Source: Sporichthya polymorpha DSM 43042 (lineage in GTDB: Bacteria; Actinomycetota; Actinomycetes; Sporichthyales; Sporichthyaceae). From it: a DNA stretch of 64,000 bases. This document shows positions 8,676-16,580 of this stretch, piece after piece. Within the stretch, counting starts at the first letter, position 1, and every line of letters begins with the position of its first letter. The notes under the pieces were generated by a model. It was not told the origin of the DNA. It saw only the letters and a program-made list of their open reading frames with translations, and ran no database searches. The position numbers and the translations under genes are program-made. The stretch spans positions 4,315,057-4,379,056 of the forward strand of contig NZ_KB913029.1 of the NCBI RefSeq assembly GCF_000384115.1, given 5' to 3'.

Positions 8676-9176
8676 GTGAGCTCCAGCGCCGAGGCGGCCC
8701 AGCCGGACGGCACGACCTCCGGGGCGGACACCCTGCGCACCTTCGTCGAGCGGATGTCGCTCGCGCTCCACGAGCGCGGCTGGGGCCGCATGCCGGCCCG
8801 GGTCTACGTGGCCCTGCTCTGCGACGAGCGCGAGCAGCTCACGGCGCGCCAGCTCACCGAGATCCTCGGGGTGAGCGCGGCGGCGATCTCCTCCGCCGTC
8901 AATCAGCTCATCGACTCCGGCCTGGTCGAACGCGACGCGGTGCCGGGCTCGCGCCAGGAGCACTACCGGCTCTCCCCGGGCGGCATCCTCGACGCGGTGC
9001 TGCGCAAGCAGGAGGCGTACCCGCACCTGGCCGACCTCGCCGACGAGGGCGCCGAGGTGCTCGGGTCGGACTCCCCGGGGGCGGAGCGCCTGGGCGAGCT
9101 GGCCGACTTCGTCCGGTTCATGGACGGAGAACTCAAGGAGATCGCCGAGCGTTGGAAGGAACGGCGCCGGTCCTGA
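8676..9176 (+). CDS. MarR-like winged-helix transcriptional regulator
   Basis: The 166-residue protein has a winged-helix DNA-binding region (about 20-115): ARVYVALLCDEREQLTARQL, TEILGVSAAAISSAVNQLID (recognition helix), SGLVERDAVPGSRQEHYRLS (wing). The C-terminal part (FVRFMDGELKEIAERWKERR) is helical and basic, as in MarR/GbsR-like repressors of exporters. I chose GTG at 8676 because GGGGAGGA lies 5 nt upstream and homologues do not need the longer N-terminus available in this frame. The gene is followed 98 bp later by an MMPL exporter and sits divergent to the liv operon. The matched dyads at 8463 and 9238 suggest it controls itself, the exporter and perhaps the liv operon. The ligand is unknown. 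Confidence 0.85.
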   Translation: MSSSAEAAQPDGTTSGADTLRTFVERMSLALHERGWGRMPARVYVALLCDEREQLTARQLTEILGVSAAAISSAVNQLIDSGLVERDAVPGSRQEHYRLSPGGILDAVLRKQEAYPHLADLADEGAEVLGSDSPGAERLGELADFVRFMDGELKEIAERWKERRRS

Positions 9177-9237
9177 CGTTGTGAGGGTCCCCCGGGGGCG
9201 ATCTCGGGAACCGAGTTGTGCGCGACGGGCGTCTTCA

Positions 9238-9262
9238 TTCACAATTCTCTGAAACTTGTGAA
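9238..9262. promoter_or_regulatory. 25-bp dyad, candidate operator O2 (upstream of MMPL exporter)
   Basis: Half-sites TTCACAATTCTC and GAAACTTGTGAA flank a central T. It ends 12 bp before the GTG at 9275, so binding here would block transcription or initiation of the exporter gene. The outer bases (TTCAC...GTGAA) and the inner TTC/CTC-GAAA match O1 at 8463. Confidence 0.6.
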
Positions 9263-9274
9263 GATCGGGGATCC

Positions 9275-11872
9275 GTGGCGCTGCTGTTGTACCGGCTCGG
9301 CCGGTGGTGCTTTCGCCGGCGCCGTTGGGTCGCGGCGCTGTGGCTCGTCGCCCTGCTCGGCGGCGGGGTCGCAGCCGGCACGCTCGCCGGCGAGACGTCG
9401 GACGAGTTCACGATCCCCGGCACCGAGAGCCAGAAGGCGATCGACCTGCTCGCGGAGAAGTTCCCGTCCTCGGGTGTCGACGGGGCGACCGCACGCGTGG
9501 TCTTCACGGCCCCGGACGGGGACGACCTGCGCTCGGACTCCCGCCGCGAGGCGATCGGCCGCGTCGTCGAGGAGCTGCGCTCAGCGCCTCAGGTCGGCGT
9601 GGTCGTCGACCCGTTCGAGGCTGACGCGATCTCCCCGGACGGCCGCACCGCGTACGCGCAGGTGCAGTACCTCGTGCAGAGCATGGAGCTCACCGAACAG
9701 GCGCGCGAGGCGCTGACCGAGGCCGCGGAACCGGCGCGCACCGCCGGGGTCGGGGTCGCGTTCGGCGGTGACGCCTCCGAGGCCGAGCAGGAGGAGAGCC
9801 TCGCCGAGGTCGTCGGCATCGTGATCGCCGGTTTCGTCCTGGTGCTGACGCTCGGATCCCTGGTGGCGTCGGGCCTTCCGCTGCTCAACGCGATCGTCAG
9901 CGTCGCGCTGTCGATGATGGCGATCACGACGGCGACCGGCTTCGTCGAGCTGTCCTCGAGCGCGTCCTCGCTCGCCCTGATGCTCGGGCTCGCAGTCTCG
10001 ATCGACTACGCCCTGTTCATCCTGTCCCGCTACCGCTTCGAGCTCACGGCCGGGCGCGACCCGGAGGAGGCGGTCGGCCGCGCCGCCGGTACCGCCGGCT
10101 CTGCGGTGGTGTTCGCCGGTCTGACCGTCGTCATCGCGCTCGCCGCGCTCTCGGTCGTCAACATCCCGTTCCTCACCGCGATGGGCCTCGGAGCCGCCGC
10201 GACCGTGGTGGTCGCGGTCGTCGTCGCCCTGACGCTGCTGCCGGCGATGCTCGGCTTCGCCGGCGAGCGGGTGAAGGCCGGGCGCTTGCCCGGCAAGCTG
10301 CGCCGCCTCGGCGTGCCGCGCGCCGACCGGCCGACCCTCGGCGCCCGCTGGGTCGGTCTGACCCTGCGTCACCGGGTCGTGGCGGTCGTCGCCTCCGTCG
10401 TCGGCCTGCTCGTGCTCGCGCTGCCGCTGCTCGACCTGCGCCTCGGCATGCCCGGCGACGACACCCGCGCGACGGACACCACCCAGCGCCAGGCCTACGA
10501 CCAGCTCGCCGCGGGTTTCGGCCCCGGCTTCAACGGCCCGCTGATGGTGGCGGTCGAGCCGCGGCCCGGCACCGACCTGACGATCGCCGCCAACACCGTG
10601 CGGGACCGCCTCGGCGAGCTCGAGGGCGTCGTCGCCGTCACCGGCCCGAACCTGAACGACGCGGCCGACGCCGCGATCGTCACGGTCGTCCCGGCGACCG
10701 GCCCGACGGCGGCCGAGACCACCGACCTCGTCAACCGGATCCGCGGCGCCACCGGCGACGCGATCAGCGACGAGGCCAACGTCGAGCTCGCCGTCACCGG
10801 ATCGACGGCGATCCTCATCGACGTCTCGGACAAGCTCGACGCCGCACTCGCACCGTTCCTGCTGGTGGTCGGCGGGCTCGCGTTCGTCCTGCTGCTCCTG
10901 GTGTTCCGCTCGATCCTCGTGCCGATCAAGGCCGTGCTGGGCTTCCTGCTCAGCGTCGCCGCGACCTTCGGCGCGGTGGTCGCGATCTTCCAGTGGGGCT
11001 GGTTCGACGCGATCGGGATCGGCGGCGAGGGCCCGGTCATCAGCTTCCTGCCGATCTTCATGATCGGTCTGGTCTTCGGCCTCGCGATGGACTACGAGGT
11101 CTTCCTCGTCACCCGCATGCGCGAGGAGTTCGTCCACGGGGCGGAGCCGACCCAGGCCGTCGCGGTCGGGTTCGAGCAGGGTGCCCGGGTGGTCACGGCC
11201 GCGGCCGTGATCATGATGAGCGTCTTCTTCGGCTTCATGCTCGCGCCCGACCCGATCCTGCAGTCGTTCGGGTTCGCGCTCGGGTTCGGGGTGCTCGTCG
11301 ACGCGTTCGTCGTCCGCATGACGCTCGTGCCCGCGGTGCTCTCGCTGCTCGGCCGGTCGGCGTGGTGGATCCCGCGCTGGCTCGACCGGGCGCTGCCCGA
11401 CGTCGACGTCGAGGGGGAGCGGCTGCGCGAGCAGCTCGACGGGCACGCGCCGGTCGGGATGGTGCCGGTGTCGGACTGGCCGGTGGTCTACGGCACGGTG
11501 CGCTCCAGCGACGGCACTGCGCTGCCGGGTGCGATCGTCACGCTCACGGATCTGCGGGGGCGTCAGATCGGGGCCGGCCAGGTCGGCGCCGACGGGACCT
11601 ACCTGTGCCGCCTCGAGGCCGGGGCCGACGGCAGCACGGTCGTCGTCATCACCTCGGCGCCCGGCCACCGCACGGGGGTCAGCGAGGCGCGCGACGTCCT
11701 CGGCCCCACGCGCCGGCACGCGGTGCTCGCGCGCGAGGTCGTCGGCGGTCTGAACGGGTCCGCCAACGGCGCGAACGGTTCGGGCGCCAACGGTTCGGGC
11801 GCCAACGGTCAGGGCGCGGCGGCCGGCGGGGTCGGGACCGGCGGGGCCTGGGCGGGCCAACTGCCCCGGTAG
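9275..11872 (+). CDS. MMPL/RND-family membrane exporter with a C-terminal carboxypeptidase-regulatory-like domain
   Basis: The 865-residue protein has the two-fold RND layout: a first hydrophobic helix (about 17-37), an extracytoplasmic loop, a helix bundle, then a repeat of this. The GLAVSIDYALFILSRYRFEL and GLAMDYEVFLVTRMREEF motifs are the MMPL proton-relay helices. After the last helix, about residues 740-815 form a beta-sandwich-like domain (VYGTVRSSDGTALPGAIVTL...GADGTYLCRL) of the CarboxypepD_reg/Cna-B type, which is an unusual addition. The tail consists of 5-residue NGSGA repeats. GTG at 9275 was chosen because the preceding in-frame residues are not MMPL-like and run through the operator. 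Probably a lipid or hydrophobic-compound exporter under the MarR-like gene. Its last 64 bp overlap the convergent binding-protein gene. Confidence 0.9.
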   Translation: MALLLYRLGRWCFRRRRWVAALWLVALLGGGVAAGTLAGETSDEFTIPGTESQKAIDLLAEKFPSSGVDGATARVVFTAPDGDDLRSDSRREAIGRVVEELRSAPQVGVVVDPFEADAISPDGRTAYAQVQYLVQSMELTEQAREALTEAAEPARTAGVGVAFGGDASEAEQEESLAEVVGIVIAGFVLVLTLGSLVASGLPLLNAIVSVALSMMAITTATGFVELSSSASSLALMLGLAVSIDYALFILSRYRFELTAGRDPEEAVGRAAGTAGSAVVFAGLTVVIALAALSVVNIPFLTAMGLGAAATVVVAVVVALTLLPAMLGFAGERVKAGRLPGKLRRLGVPRADRPTLGARWVGLTLRHRVVAVVASVVGLLVLALPLLDLRLGMPGDDTRATDTTQRQAYDQLAAGFGPGFNGPLMVAVEPRPGTDLTIAANTVRDRLGELEGVVAVTGPNLNDAADAAIVTVVPATGPTAAETTDLVNRIRGATGDAISDEANVELAVTGSTAILIDVSDKLDAALAPFLLVVGGLAFVLLLLVFRSILVPIKAVLGFLLSVAATFGAVVAIFQWGWFDAIGIGGEGPVISFLPIFMIGLVFGLAMDYEVFLVTRMREEFVHGAEPTQAVAVGFEQGARVVTAAAVIMMSVFFGFMLAPDPILQSFGFALGFGVLVDAFVVRMTLVPAVLSLLGRSAWWIPRWLDRALPDVDVEGERLREQLDGHAPVGMVPVSDWPVVYGTVRSSDGTALPGAIVTLTDLRGRQIGAGQVGADGTYLCRLEAGADGSTVVVITSAPGHRTGVSEARDVLGPTRRHAVLAREVVGGLNGSANGANGSGANGSGANGQGAAAGGVGTGGAWAGQLPR
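11770..11816 (+). repeat. 15-bp tandem repeat at the 3' end of the MMPL gene
   Basis: About three units of GGCGCCAACGGTTCG encode NGSGA-NGSGA-NGQGA. The last unit runs into the end of the convergent gene on the other strand. Confidence 0.75.
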
Positions 11873-13557
11873 CGCTTCGTGCCGCTGGGGGAGACGTACC
11901 GCCCGGGCTGGTTGTTGAACGCCGACAGCGCCCGCCGGTCGTAGTAGATCTCGCGGGCGTCGTCGATCGCGGTGTAGTCGTCCGGCCCCCAGCTCCAGTG
12001 GCCCAGCGGGCCGTCGGCGCCGGGGTAGGAGAACAGCCCGCGCGCGAATGTCTGCGGCGTCAGGTTCGGCCCGGCCATCTGCAACCCGATGAACAACATC
12101 AGCAGGGAGTAGTAGTCGAGGTCCCGCGTCATCGTGGGCTCGTCGTCGCGGATCTTCTTGTACGCGCGGTAGGACTCCGACGCCTGACCCTGCTTGATGT
12201 CGGCGAGGTAGCTCTGCCCGTAGGTGAACTGCCACTGGTCCTGGTCGTAGAACTGGCCGGCTACGTCGGCGTCGGTGAGGACGGTGCCGGAGAGGAACCA
12301 CTCCGGCCAGAAGTCCTGCTGCGTCGCCGAACCGGACAGGAAGAACGGCAGGATCGGGTCGGTCACGAGGACCACCGTCGTCACGCCCGCGGCCTTCAGC
12401 TGCGCCGCCATGTTCGGCGCCTCCTGCTGCAGCTTCGCGATCTCGAGCGAGTACCGGATCTCCTTGGCGAAGTCGACCCCGGCGGCCTTGAGCTTCGGGC
12501 GGGCCTCGTTGATGCACTGCGCGTAGACCGCGTCGTCGGGGACGACGAGCCCGAACTTGCGCGGCTTCTGGCGCAGCGCGGCGCTGCCGGCCCGGGTCGC
12601 GTTGCCGGACGGCGGCAGCCGCTTGCTGATCAGGTCGACGGCGCTGGACAGCAGCGCCGTGCAGTCGACGAGCTGGCCCCAGGCGTAGGGCGCACGCTGC
12701 CGGTAGTAGGTCGAGGGCAGGTGCAGACCACCGAACGCGATGACCTTCTGCCGGACGAGCGCGTCGAGGTACGGCTGGCTGATCGCGGTCATGTCGGCGA
12801 AGGCGCCGATCTCCTGAGCCACCTTCAGACCGTCCGCGTTCGCGCCCTCCTGCCCCGTCCCGCCGAGTTCCTTGATGGCGTCCCCGCGGCCCTTGTAGGT
12901 CACGATCTTCACCTTGCGGCCGTACAGCTCGTAGGTGCGGTTGAAGTACTCGAGCAGGGCCGCGCGGGTGCGCTCGGTCGCCTCGGGGCTCGCGACGATG
13001 CCCTTCTTCTCCGCGGTCTTGGCCAGCTCGGAGTCCGAGTCGCCGAGCGGATTGCCGATGTCCCGGTAGGCGATCGTGATCGTGTCCTTCGTGACCCCGC
13101 GCGCGGTCGCGCCGCCGTTGTTCTTCCCGTCCCAGACCAGGCACGGCGGCGAGTACGCGGAGTTGCCGTCCTGCTTCGCCCCGCCCGAGCAGGTCTTGGC
13201 GGTCCGGCCGGCGACCGCCGCGGTGCCGGAACGGTCGCCCTTCGACCCGGCCGCGGGGGCCACGGGGGCGTTCGGACTCCCGGCCGCGGCCTGCGGCCCC
13301 GTCGCGGTGGGCGCGGTCCCGGCGGGGAGGTTCCCCGCGGGCGGAGCGGTCCCGGGCGCCGGGGCGAGGCCCGCGGTCGTCTCACCGCCGAACTGGGTGA
13401 GCTGCTCGTCCTCCTGCGGGCGGCTCGGGACGAGCATCGTCACCAGCAGCAGGAGCACCACGAGGGCCGCGAGCGGTCCGTACCCGCGCAGGATGAGCCG
13501 GTCGGCGGGACGGCTCTGCCCCGAACCCGAACCGGCCTTCGGTCCATCCGCGGTCAT
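11809..13557 (-). CDS. Extracellular substrate-binding protein, paralogue of the liv-type one (copy 2)
   Basis: The 582-residue product is similar to the 5224-6969 protein throughout. It has the same signal anchor (RLILRGYGPLAALVVLLLL, about 20-45), a low-complexity Pro/Ala/Gly region (50-125), then the type I binding domain starting near GVTKDTITIAY. Shared blocks include YGRKVKIV, QEGANADGLKVAQE, GLHLPSTYYRQRAPYAWGQ and PDDAVYAQCINEARPKLKAAG. No permease or ATPase gene is adjacent, so it may deliver a second ligand to the LivHM-LivFG importer or act as a sensor. The gene ends inside the MMPL coding region on the opposite strand. It was probably separated from the liv operon by insertion of the regulator/exporter pair, or copied. 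Confidence 0.87.
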   Translation of the reverse strand: MTADGPKAGSGSGQSRPADRLILRGYGPLAALVVLLLLVTMLVPSRPQEDEQLTQFGGETTAGLAPAPGTAPPAGNLPAGTAPTATGPQAAAGSPNAPVAPAAGSKGDRSGTAAVAGRTAKTCSGGAKQDGNSAYSPPCLVWDGKNNGGATARGVTKDTITIAYRDIGNPLGDSDSELAKTAEKKGIVASPEATERTRAALLEYFNRTYELYGRKVKIVTYKGRGDAIKELGGTGQEGANADGLKVAQEIGAFADMTAISQPYLDALVRQKVIAFGGLHLPSTYYRQRAPYAWGQLVDCTALLSSAVDLISKRLPPSGNATRAGSAALRQKPRKFGLVVPDDAVYAQCINEARPKLKAAGVDFAKEIRYSLEIAKLQQEAPNMAAQLKAAGVTTVVLVTDPILPFFLSGSATQQDFWPEWFLSGTVLTDADVAGQFYDQDQWQFTYGQSYLADIKQGQASESYRAYKKIRDDEPTMTRDLDYYSLLMLFIGLQMAGPNLTPQTFARGLFSYPGADGPLGHWSWGPDDYTAIDDAREIYYDRRALSAFNNQPGRYVSPSGTKRYRGSWPAQAPPVPTPPAAAP

Positions 13558-13694
13558 GGCGGAAGCGTAGGTGACGCTCCGTCGATTCCCTCTTCACCCG
13601 TACGGCACATGCGCCCCGGGTGTCACCAGTGGTCCGCTAAGAGTGGTACCGGACTTCATGTCCGGTCTGTTCGACCGGGACGAGGGGGGTCGTC

Positions 13695-13865
13695 ATGACA
13701 GGTCGGGAGCGAGCCGAAGCCTGGCTGGCACAGGGACGCAGTCGAGCGGGCAAGCGCGCCGCGCAGCGCCGGGGCACGGGCAACGGGGACGCGGGGGCGT
13801 TCCCCGCCGCCCTGATCCCCGCCCAGCGCGACCGCGTCACCGCGGTCGACGACCGCGACGCCTGA
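13695..13865 (+). CDS. Small basic hypothetical protein (56 aa)
   Basis: The ATG at 13695 is preceded by GAGGGGGG with about 6-nt spacing. The 56-residue product begins MTGRERAEAWLAQGRSRAGK, is rich in Arg/Ala/Gly and has no membrane helix or known motif. It sits alone between two genes of the opposite strand, in an interval of 327 bp that otherwise has no gene. No homologue is recalled, so this is a candidate only. Confidence 0.4.
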   Translation: MTGRERAEAWLAQGRSRAGKRAAQRRGTGNGDAGAFPAALIPAQRDRVTAVDDRDA

Positions 13866-13884
13866 GCCGCACCTGCCCCGGGGT

Positions 13885-15426
13885 TCAGTCCCGGCTGCGC
13901 TCCGGCTCGGGAGCCGGGATCAGGCCCCGGAACTGGTGGGCCTTGTCGTCGAGGGCGGCCATCGGGACCGGGATCCGGGCCTCGGCCTCGGCCCCCGACG
14001 GCCCGGCCGGCCGGGCGAGGAACCCGGCCGGGGGCGGTGAGGCCGCGGCCACGACCGGGGCCGCGTCGTCGTGGGGGTCCTCCTCCTCGACGTCGACGGC
14101 GTCCGCGGCGTGCCGGTCCTCGAGGTCCTCGGCGGTCTCCGGCGGCGTGGCCGGTGCCGGGGCAGCCGACTGTGCGCTCGAGGGCGCGGCCGGGGCCGGC
14201 ACGGTGACGGCCGCGCGGGCGGCGGCGATCGCGGCCGCGGCGGCCTCCGGGGTGACGGACAGGCCCGCCTCCTCGCAGCGGGCACGGGCGAACGCGAGGT
14301 TCTGCTCGACCCGGGCGAGCTCGGCGTCCGGGAGCACGCCCCGGGCGATCAGGTCGTGGCTGGCGACCGCGGACTCGAGGACGTTGCCGGTCCAGTAGGA
14401 GGCGACCGCGTACTCGTCCTGGCTGCGCCACCGGTAGACGGTCTCGTCGATGTAAGGCGCGTCCGCCGGGGGCGGGATCTCCAGGGCGCGGGCCGACATC
14501 ATGCGGGCGAGCGAGTAGCGACCCTGCTCGCGGGCGTACCCGGCGAGGTCGGTCAGCGGCTCCGCGCGGGTCGGCATCGCCTCCCAGGCGTTGAGGTACG
14601 CGGCGACGACGCGGTCGGGCTCGGCGCCGGAGCGCTGCAGCAGGTGCGCGATCTGGAGCAGGGATTCCGCGACCTCGCCACGGTCCCCGCCGAGCGCGAC
14701 GCGCCGGGCGTAGGCCTCGAGCGCCTTCGCGGCCCGGTTGCTGTCGCGGTAGCAACCGGCGAGACGGTAGCGGAGGTACAGCGCCAGCGGATCGGGCCCG
14801 GCGGGCGCCGGCGTCCCGTCCTCGGGCGTCTCGGCGCCCTCGGCGACTGCGGCGGGGGCCAGGTCCTGGAGGGCGGCCTCGAGCACGCGGGCGTCGAGGG
14901 TGTTGCGCTCGATCGGCGTGACCGCGGTGTGGCGGTTGCCGTCCTTGAACTCCCGGACCACGAGGTTCGGCAGGAAGGCGCGCGAGTCCCCGGCGTCGGT
15001 GACCAGGCGTTCGAAGAGCGGGCCGGCGAAGTGCCACGACCGCCGGTTGGCCAGCAGCACGGGCTGGCGTCGGGTCTGGTTGCCGGTCATGTGGGCGAGT
15101 TCGACGATGTCGGCCTCGAGCTCCGGCCAGGCGAACTCGTCGGCGCTGATCAGGACCTCGTCGGCGTCGATCAGCAAGGTGTAGTCCGCGCCGACCCGGG
15201 CCGCCTGAACAGCCTCGGTGCGGTTGTAGCCGAAGTCGACGAACGGCCGCTGGTAGAGCCGGCCGGGGAGATCGCCGAGGAGCTTGGCGACCAGGTCGGG
15301 CGTACCGTCGGTCGAGCCGGTGTCGACGATCAGCCAGTGGTCGATCCGGTCGCGGACGGACGTCAGGCACCGCTCGATGACGGTTGCCTCGTCCTGGACG
15401 ATCATGCACAGGCCGATGGTGGTCAT
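13885..15426 (-). CDS. Family 2 glycosyltransferase with a C-terminal helical-repeat region
   Basis: The 513-residue protein has a GT-A catalytic domain at its N-terminus (1-200). It opens MTTIGLCMIVQDEATVIERC, then has the nucleotide-binding VDTGSTDGTPDL and the metal-binding LLIDADEVL (DxD-like). Residues 200-400 are helical, TPR-like and Ala-rich (YLRYRLAGCYRDSNRAAKAL). The last 110 residues are Ala/Pro/Glu-rich and probably disordered. The reported frame opens 9 codons earlier at 15453, but family members start with this MTT-type sequence, so I prefer 15426. Neither site has a strong ribosome-binding sequence. The gene is divergent from argC. The sugar and acceptor are unknown; such proteins often modify surface glycans. 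Confidence 0.82.
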   Translation of the reverse strand: MTTIGLCMIVQDEATVIERCLTSVRDRIDHWLIVDTGSTDGTPDLVAKLLGDLPGRLYQRPFVDFGYNRTEAVQAARVGADYTLLIDADEVLISADEFAWPELEADIVELAHMTGNQTRRQPVLLANRRSWHFAGPLFERLVTDAGDSRAFLPNLVVREFKDGNRHTAVTPIERNTLDARVLEAALQDLAPAAVAEGAETPEDGTPAPAGPDPLALYLRYRLAGCYRDSNRAAKALEAYARRVALGGDRGEVAESLLQIAHLLQRSGAEPDRVVAAYLNAWEAMPTRAEPLTDLAGYAREQGRYSLARMMSARALEIPPPADAPYIDETVYRWRSQDEYAVASYWTGNVLESAVASHDLIARGVLPDAELARVEQNLAFARARCEEAGLSVTPEAAAAAIAAARAAVTVPAPAAPSSAQSAAPAPATPPETAEDLEDRHAADAVDVEEEDPHDDAAPVVAAASPPPAGFLARPAGPSGAEAEARIPVPMAALDDKAHQFRGLIPAPEPERSRD

Positions 15427-15469
15427 GGACCGCGACGGTACCTTCGGCCCCACGGGCCCCAGATCCCGT

Positions 15470-15500
15470 TTGCGCCGGTCGGGTGAGCTGGCCGTATAAT
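15470..15500 (+). promoter_or_regulatory. argC operon promoter
   Basis: A perfect -10 TATAAT lies at 15495-15500, with a -35-like TTGCGC at 15470-15475 (19-bp spacing). This is unusually consensus-like for such GC-rich DNA. The expected start near 15507 leaves a leader of about 40 nt with AAGGAG before the argC GTG. Confidence 0.6.
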
Positions 15501-15511
15501 TCTTCCGACGA

Positions 15512-15527
15512 ACGTATTTCTATGTAC
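15512..15527. promoter_or_regulatory. Candidate ARG box (ArgR operator)
   Basis: ACGTATTTCTATGTAC has AT-rich half-sites CGTAT and ATGTA separated by 4 nt, close to the general ArgR pattern (TNNAT-N4-ATNNA type). It lies just after the predicted transcription start of argC, a repressing position, and argR is a member of this operon. The match is partial. Confidence 0.45.
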
Positions 15528-15548
15528 AACGGATCGAAGGAGTGCCCC

Positions 15549-16580
15549 GTGGGTATGCGGACGGCCGTCGCCGGAGCCAGCGGCTACGCGGGCGGCGAGC
15601 TGTTGCGCCTGCTCGCGGCCCACCCGGAGCTGGACGTGGTCGTCGCCCAGGCGGACTCGCGGGCGGGGGAGCCGGTGACCGCCGTGCACCCCAACCTGGT
15701 GACCTACGCCGGGCAGACGCTCGCCCCCAGCGATCCTGCGCTGCTCGAGGACGCCGACGTCGTCTTCCTGGCACTCCCGCACGGGGCGTCGGCGGCCATC
15801 GCCGCCACGCTGCGGCCCGACCAGCTGGTCGTCGACCTCGGCGCCGACTTCCGGCTCGACGACGCCGCCGCGTGGGAGCGCTTCTACCAGCTGCCCCACG
15901 CCGGGACCTGGGTGTACGGCATGCCCGAACTCGCGGGACAGCGGGACCGAATCGCCGGGGCCAAGCGCATCGCGAACCCCGGGTGCTACCCGACGTCGGT
16001 CACGCTCGCGCTCGGCCCGCTGCTCGCGGCGGGCCTCGTGGAGACCGACGACATCGTCGTCGTCGCCGCGTCCGGGACGTCCGGCGCCGGACGCAAGGCC
16101 GCGACGAACCTGCTCGGCTCCGAGGTCATGGGCGACCTGTCCCCGTACAAGATCGGGGGCGCGCACCAGCACACGCCGGAGATCACGCAGGGGCTGTCGC
16201 TGGCCGCCGGGACCCGGGTGTCGGTCGGGTTCACCCCGCTGCTCGCGCCGATGCCGCGCGGCATCCTCGCCACCTGCACCGCGAAGCTGAAGTCGGGCGT
16301 CGACACCGCCGCCCTGCGCGCGACCCTGGACAAGGCCTACGCCGACGAGCCCTTCGTCTTCCTCCTCGACGAGGGCCAGATGCCGCACACGGCCGCGACC
16401 TTCGGCGCGAACTCGGTGCAGCTGCAGGCCGCCGCCGACCCCGACTCGGGCCGGGCCGTCGTGGTCTCCGCGATCGACAACCTCGGCAAGGGCGCCGCCG
16501 GCCAGGCCCTGCAGAACGCGAACATCGCGCTCGGTCTGCCGGAGACCCTCGGGCTCTCCGCGATCGGGGTCGCGCCGTGA
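15549..16580 (+). CDS. argC: N-acetyl-gamma-glutamyl-phosphate reductase
   Basis: This enzyme performs the NADPH-dependent reduction of N-acetylglutamyl-5-phosphate to the semialdehyde in arginine synthesis, in the cytoplasm. The 343-residue protein has the N-terminal nucleotide-binding GASGYAGGELLRLL and the active-site block ANPGCYPTSV with the catalytic Cys. The C-terminal dimerisation part contains FTPLLAPMPRGI. GTG at 15549 was chosen, with AAGGAG about 6 nt upstream; an in-frame ATG two codons later is an alternative. It is the first gene of a tightly packed operon and its stop overlaps the argJ start (GTGA). Confidence 0.97.
   Translation: MGMRTAVAGASGYAGGELLRLLAAHPELDVVVAQADSRAGEPVTAVHPNLVTYAGQTLAPSDPALLEDADVVFLALPHGASAAIAATLRPDQLVVDLGADFRLDDAAAWERFYQLPHAGTWVYGMPELAGQRDRIAGAKRIANPGCYPTSVTLALGPLLAAGLVETDDIVVVAASGTSGAGRKAATNLLGSEVMGDLSPYKIGGAHQHTPEITQGLSLAAGTRVSVGFTPLLAPMPRGILATCTAKLKSGVDTAALRATLDKAYADEPFVFLLDEGQMPHTAATFGANSVQLQAAADPDSGRAVVVSAIDNLGKGAAGQALQNANIALGLPETLGLSAIGVAP

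Noticed and set aside
9581-13144. 1187-codon open frame on the minus strand
   Set aside because: It runs antisense through the MMPL gene and out of frame through the binding-protein gene; its product is low-complexity Arg/Asp/Gly typical of GC-rich shadow frames.
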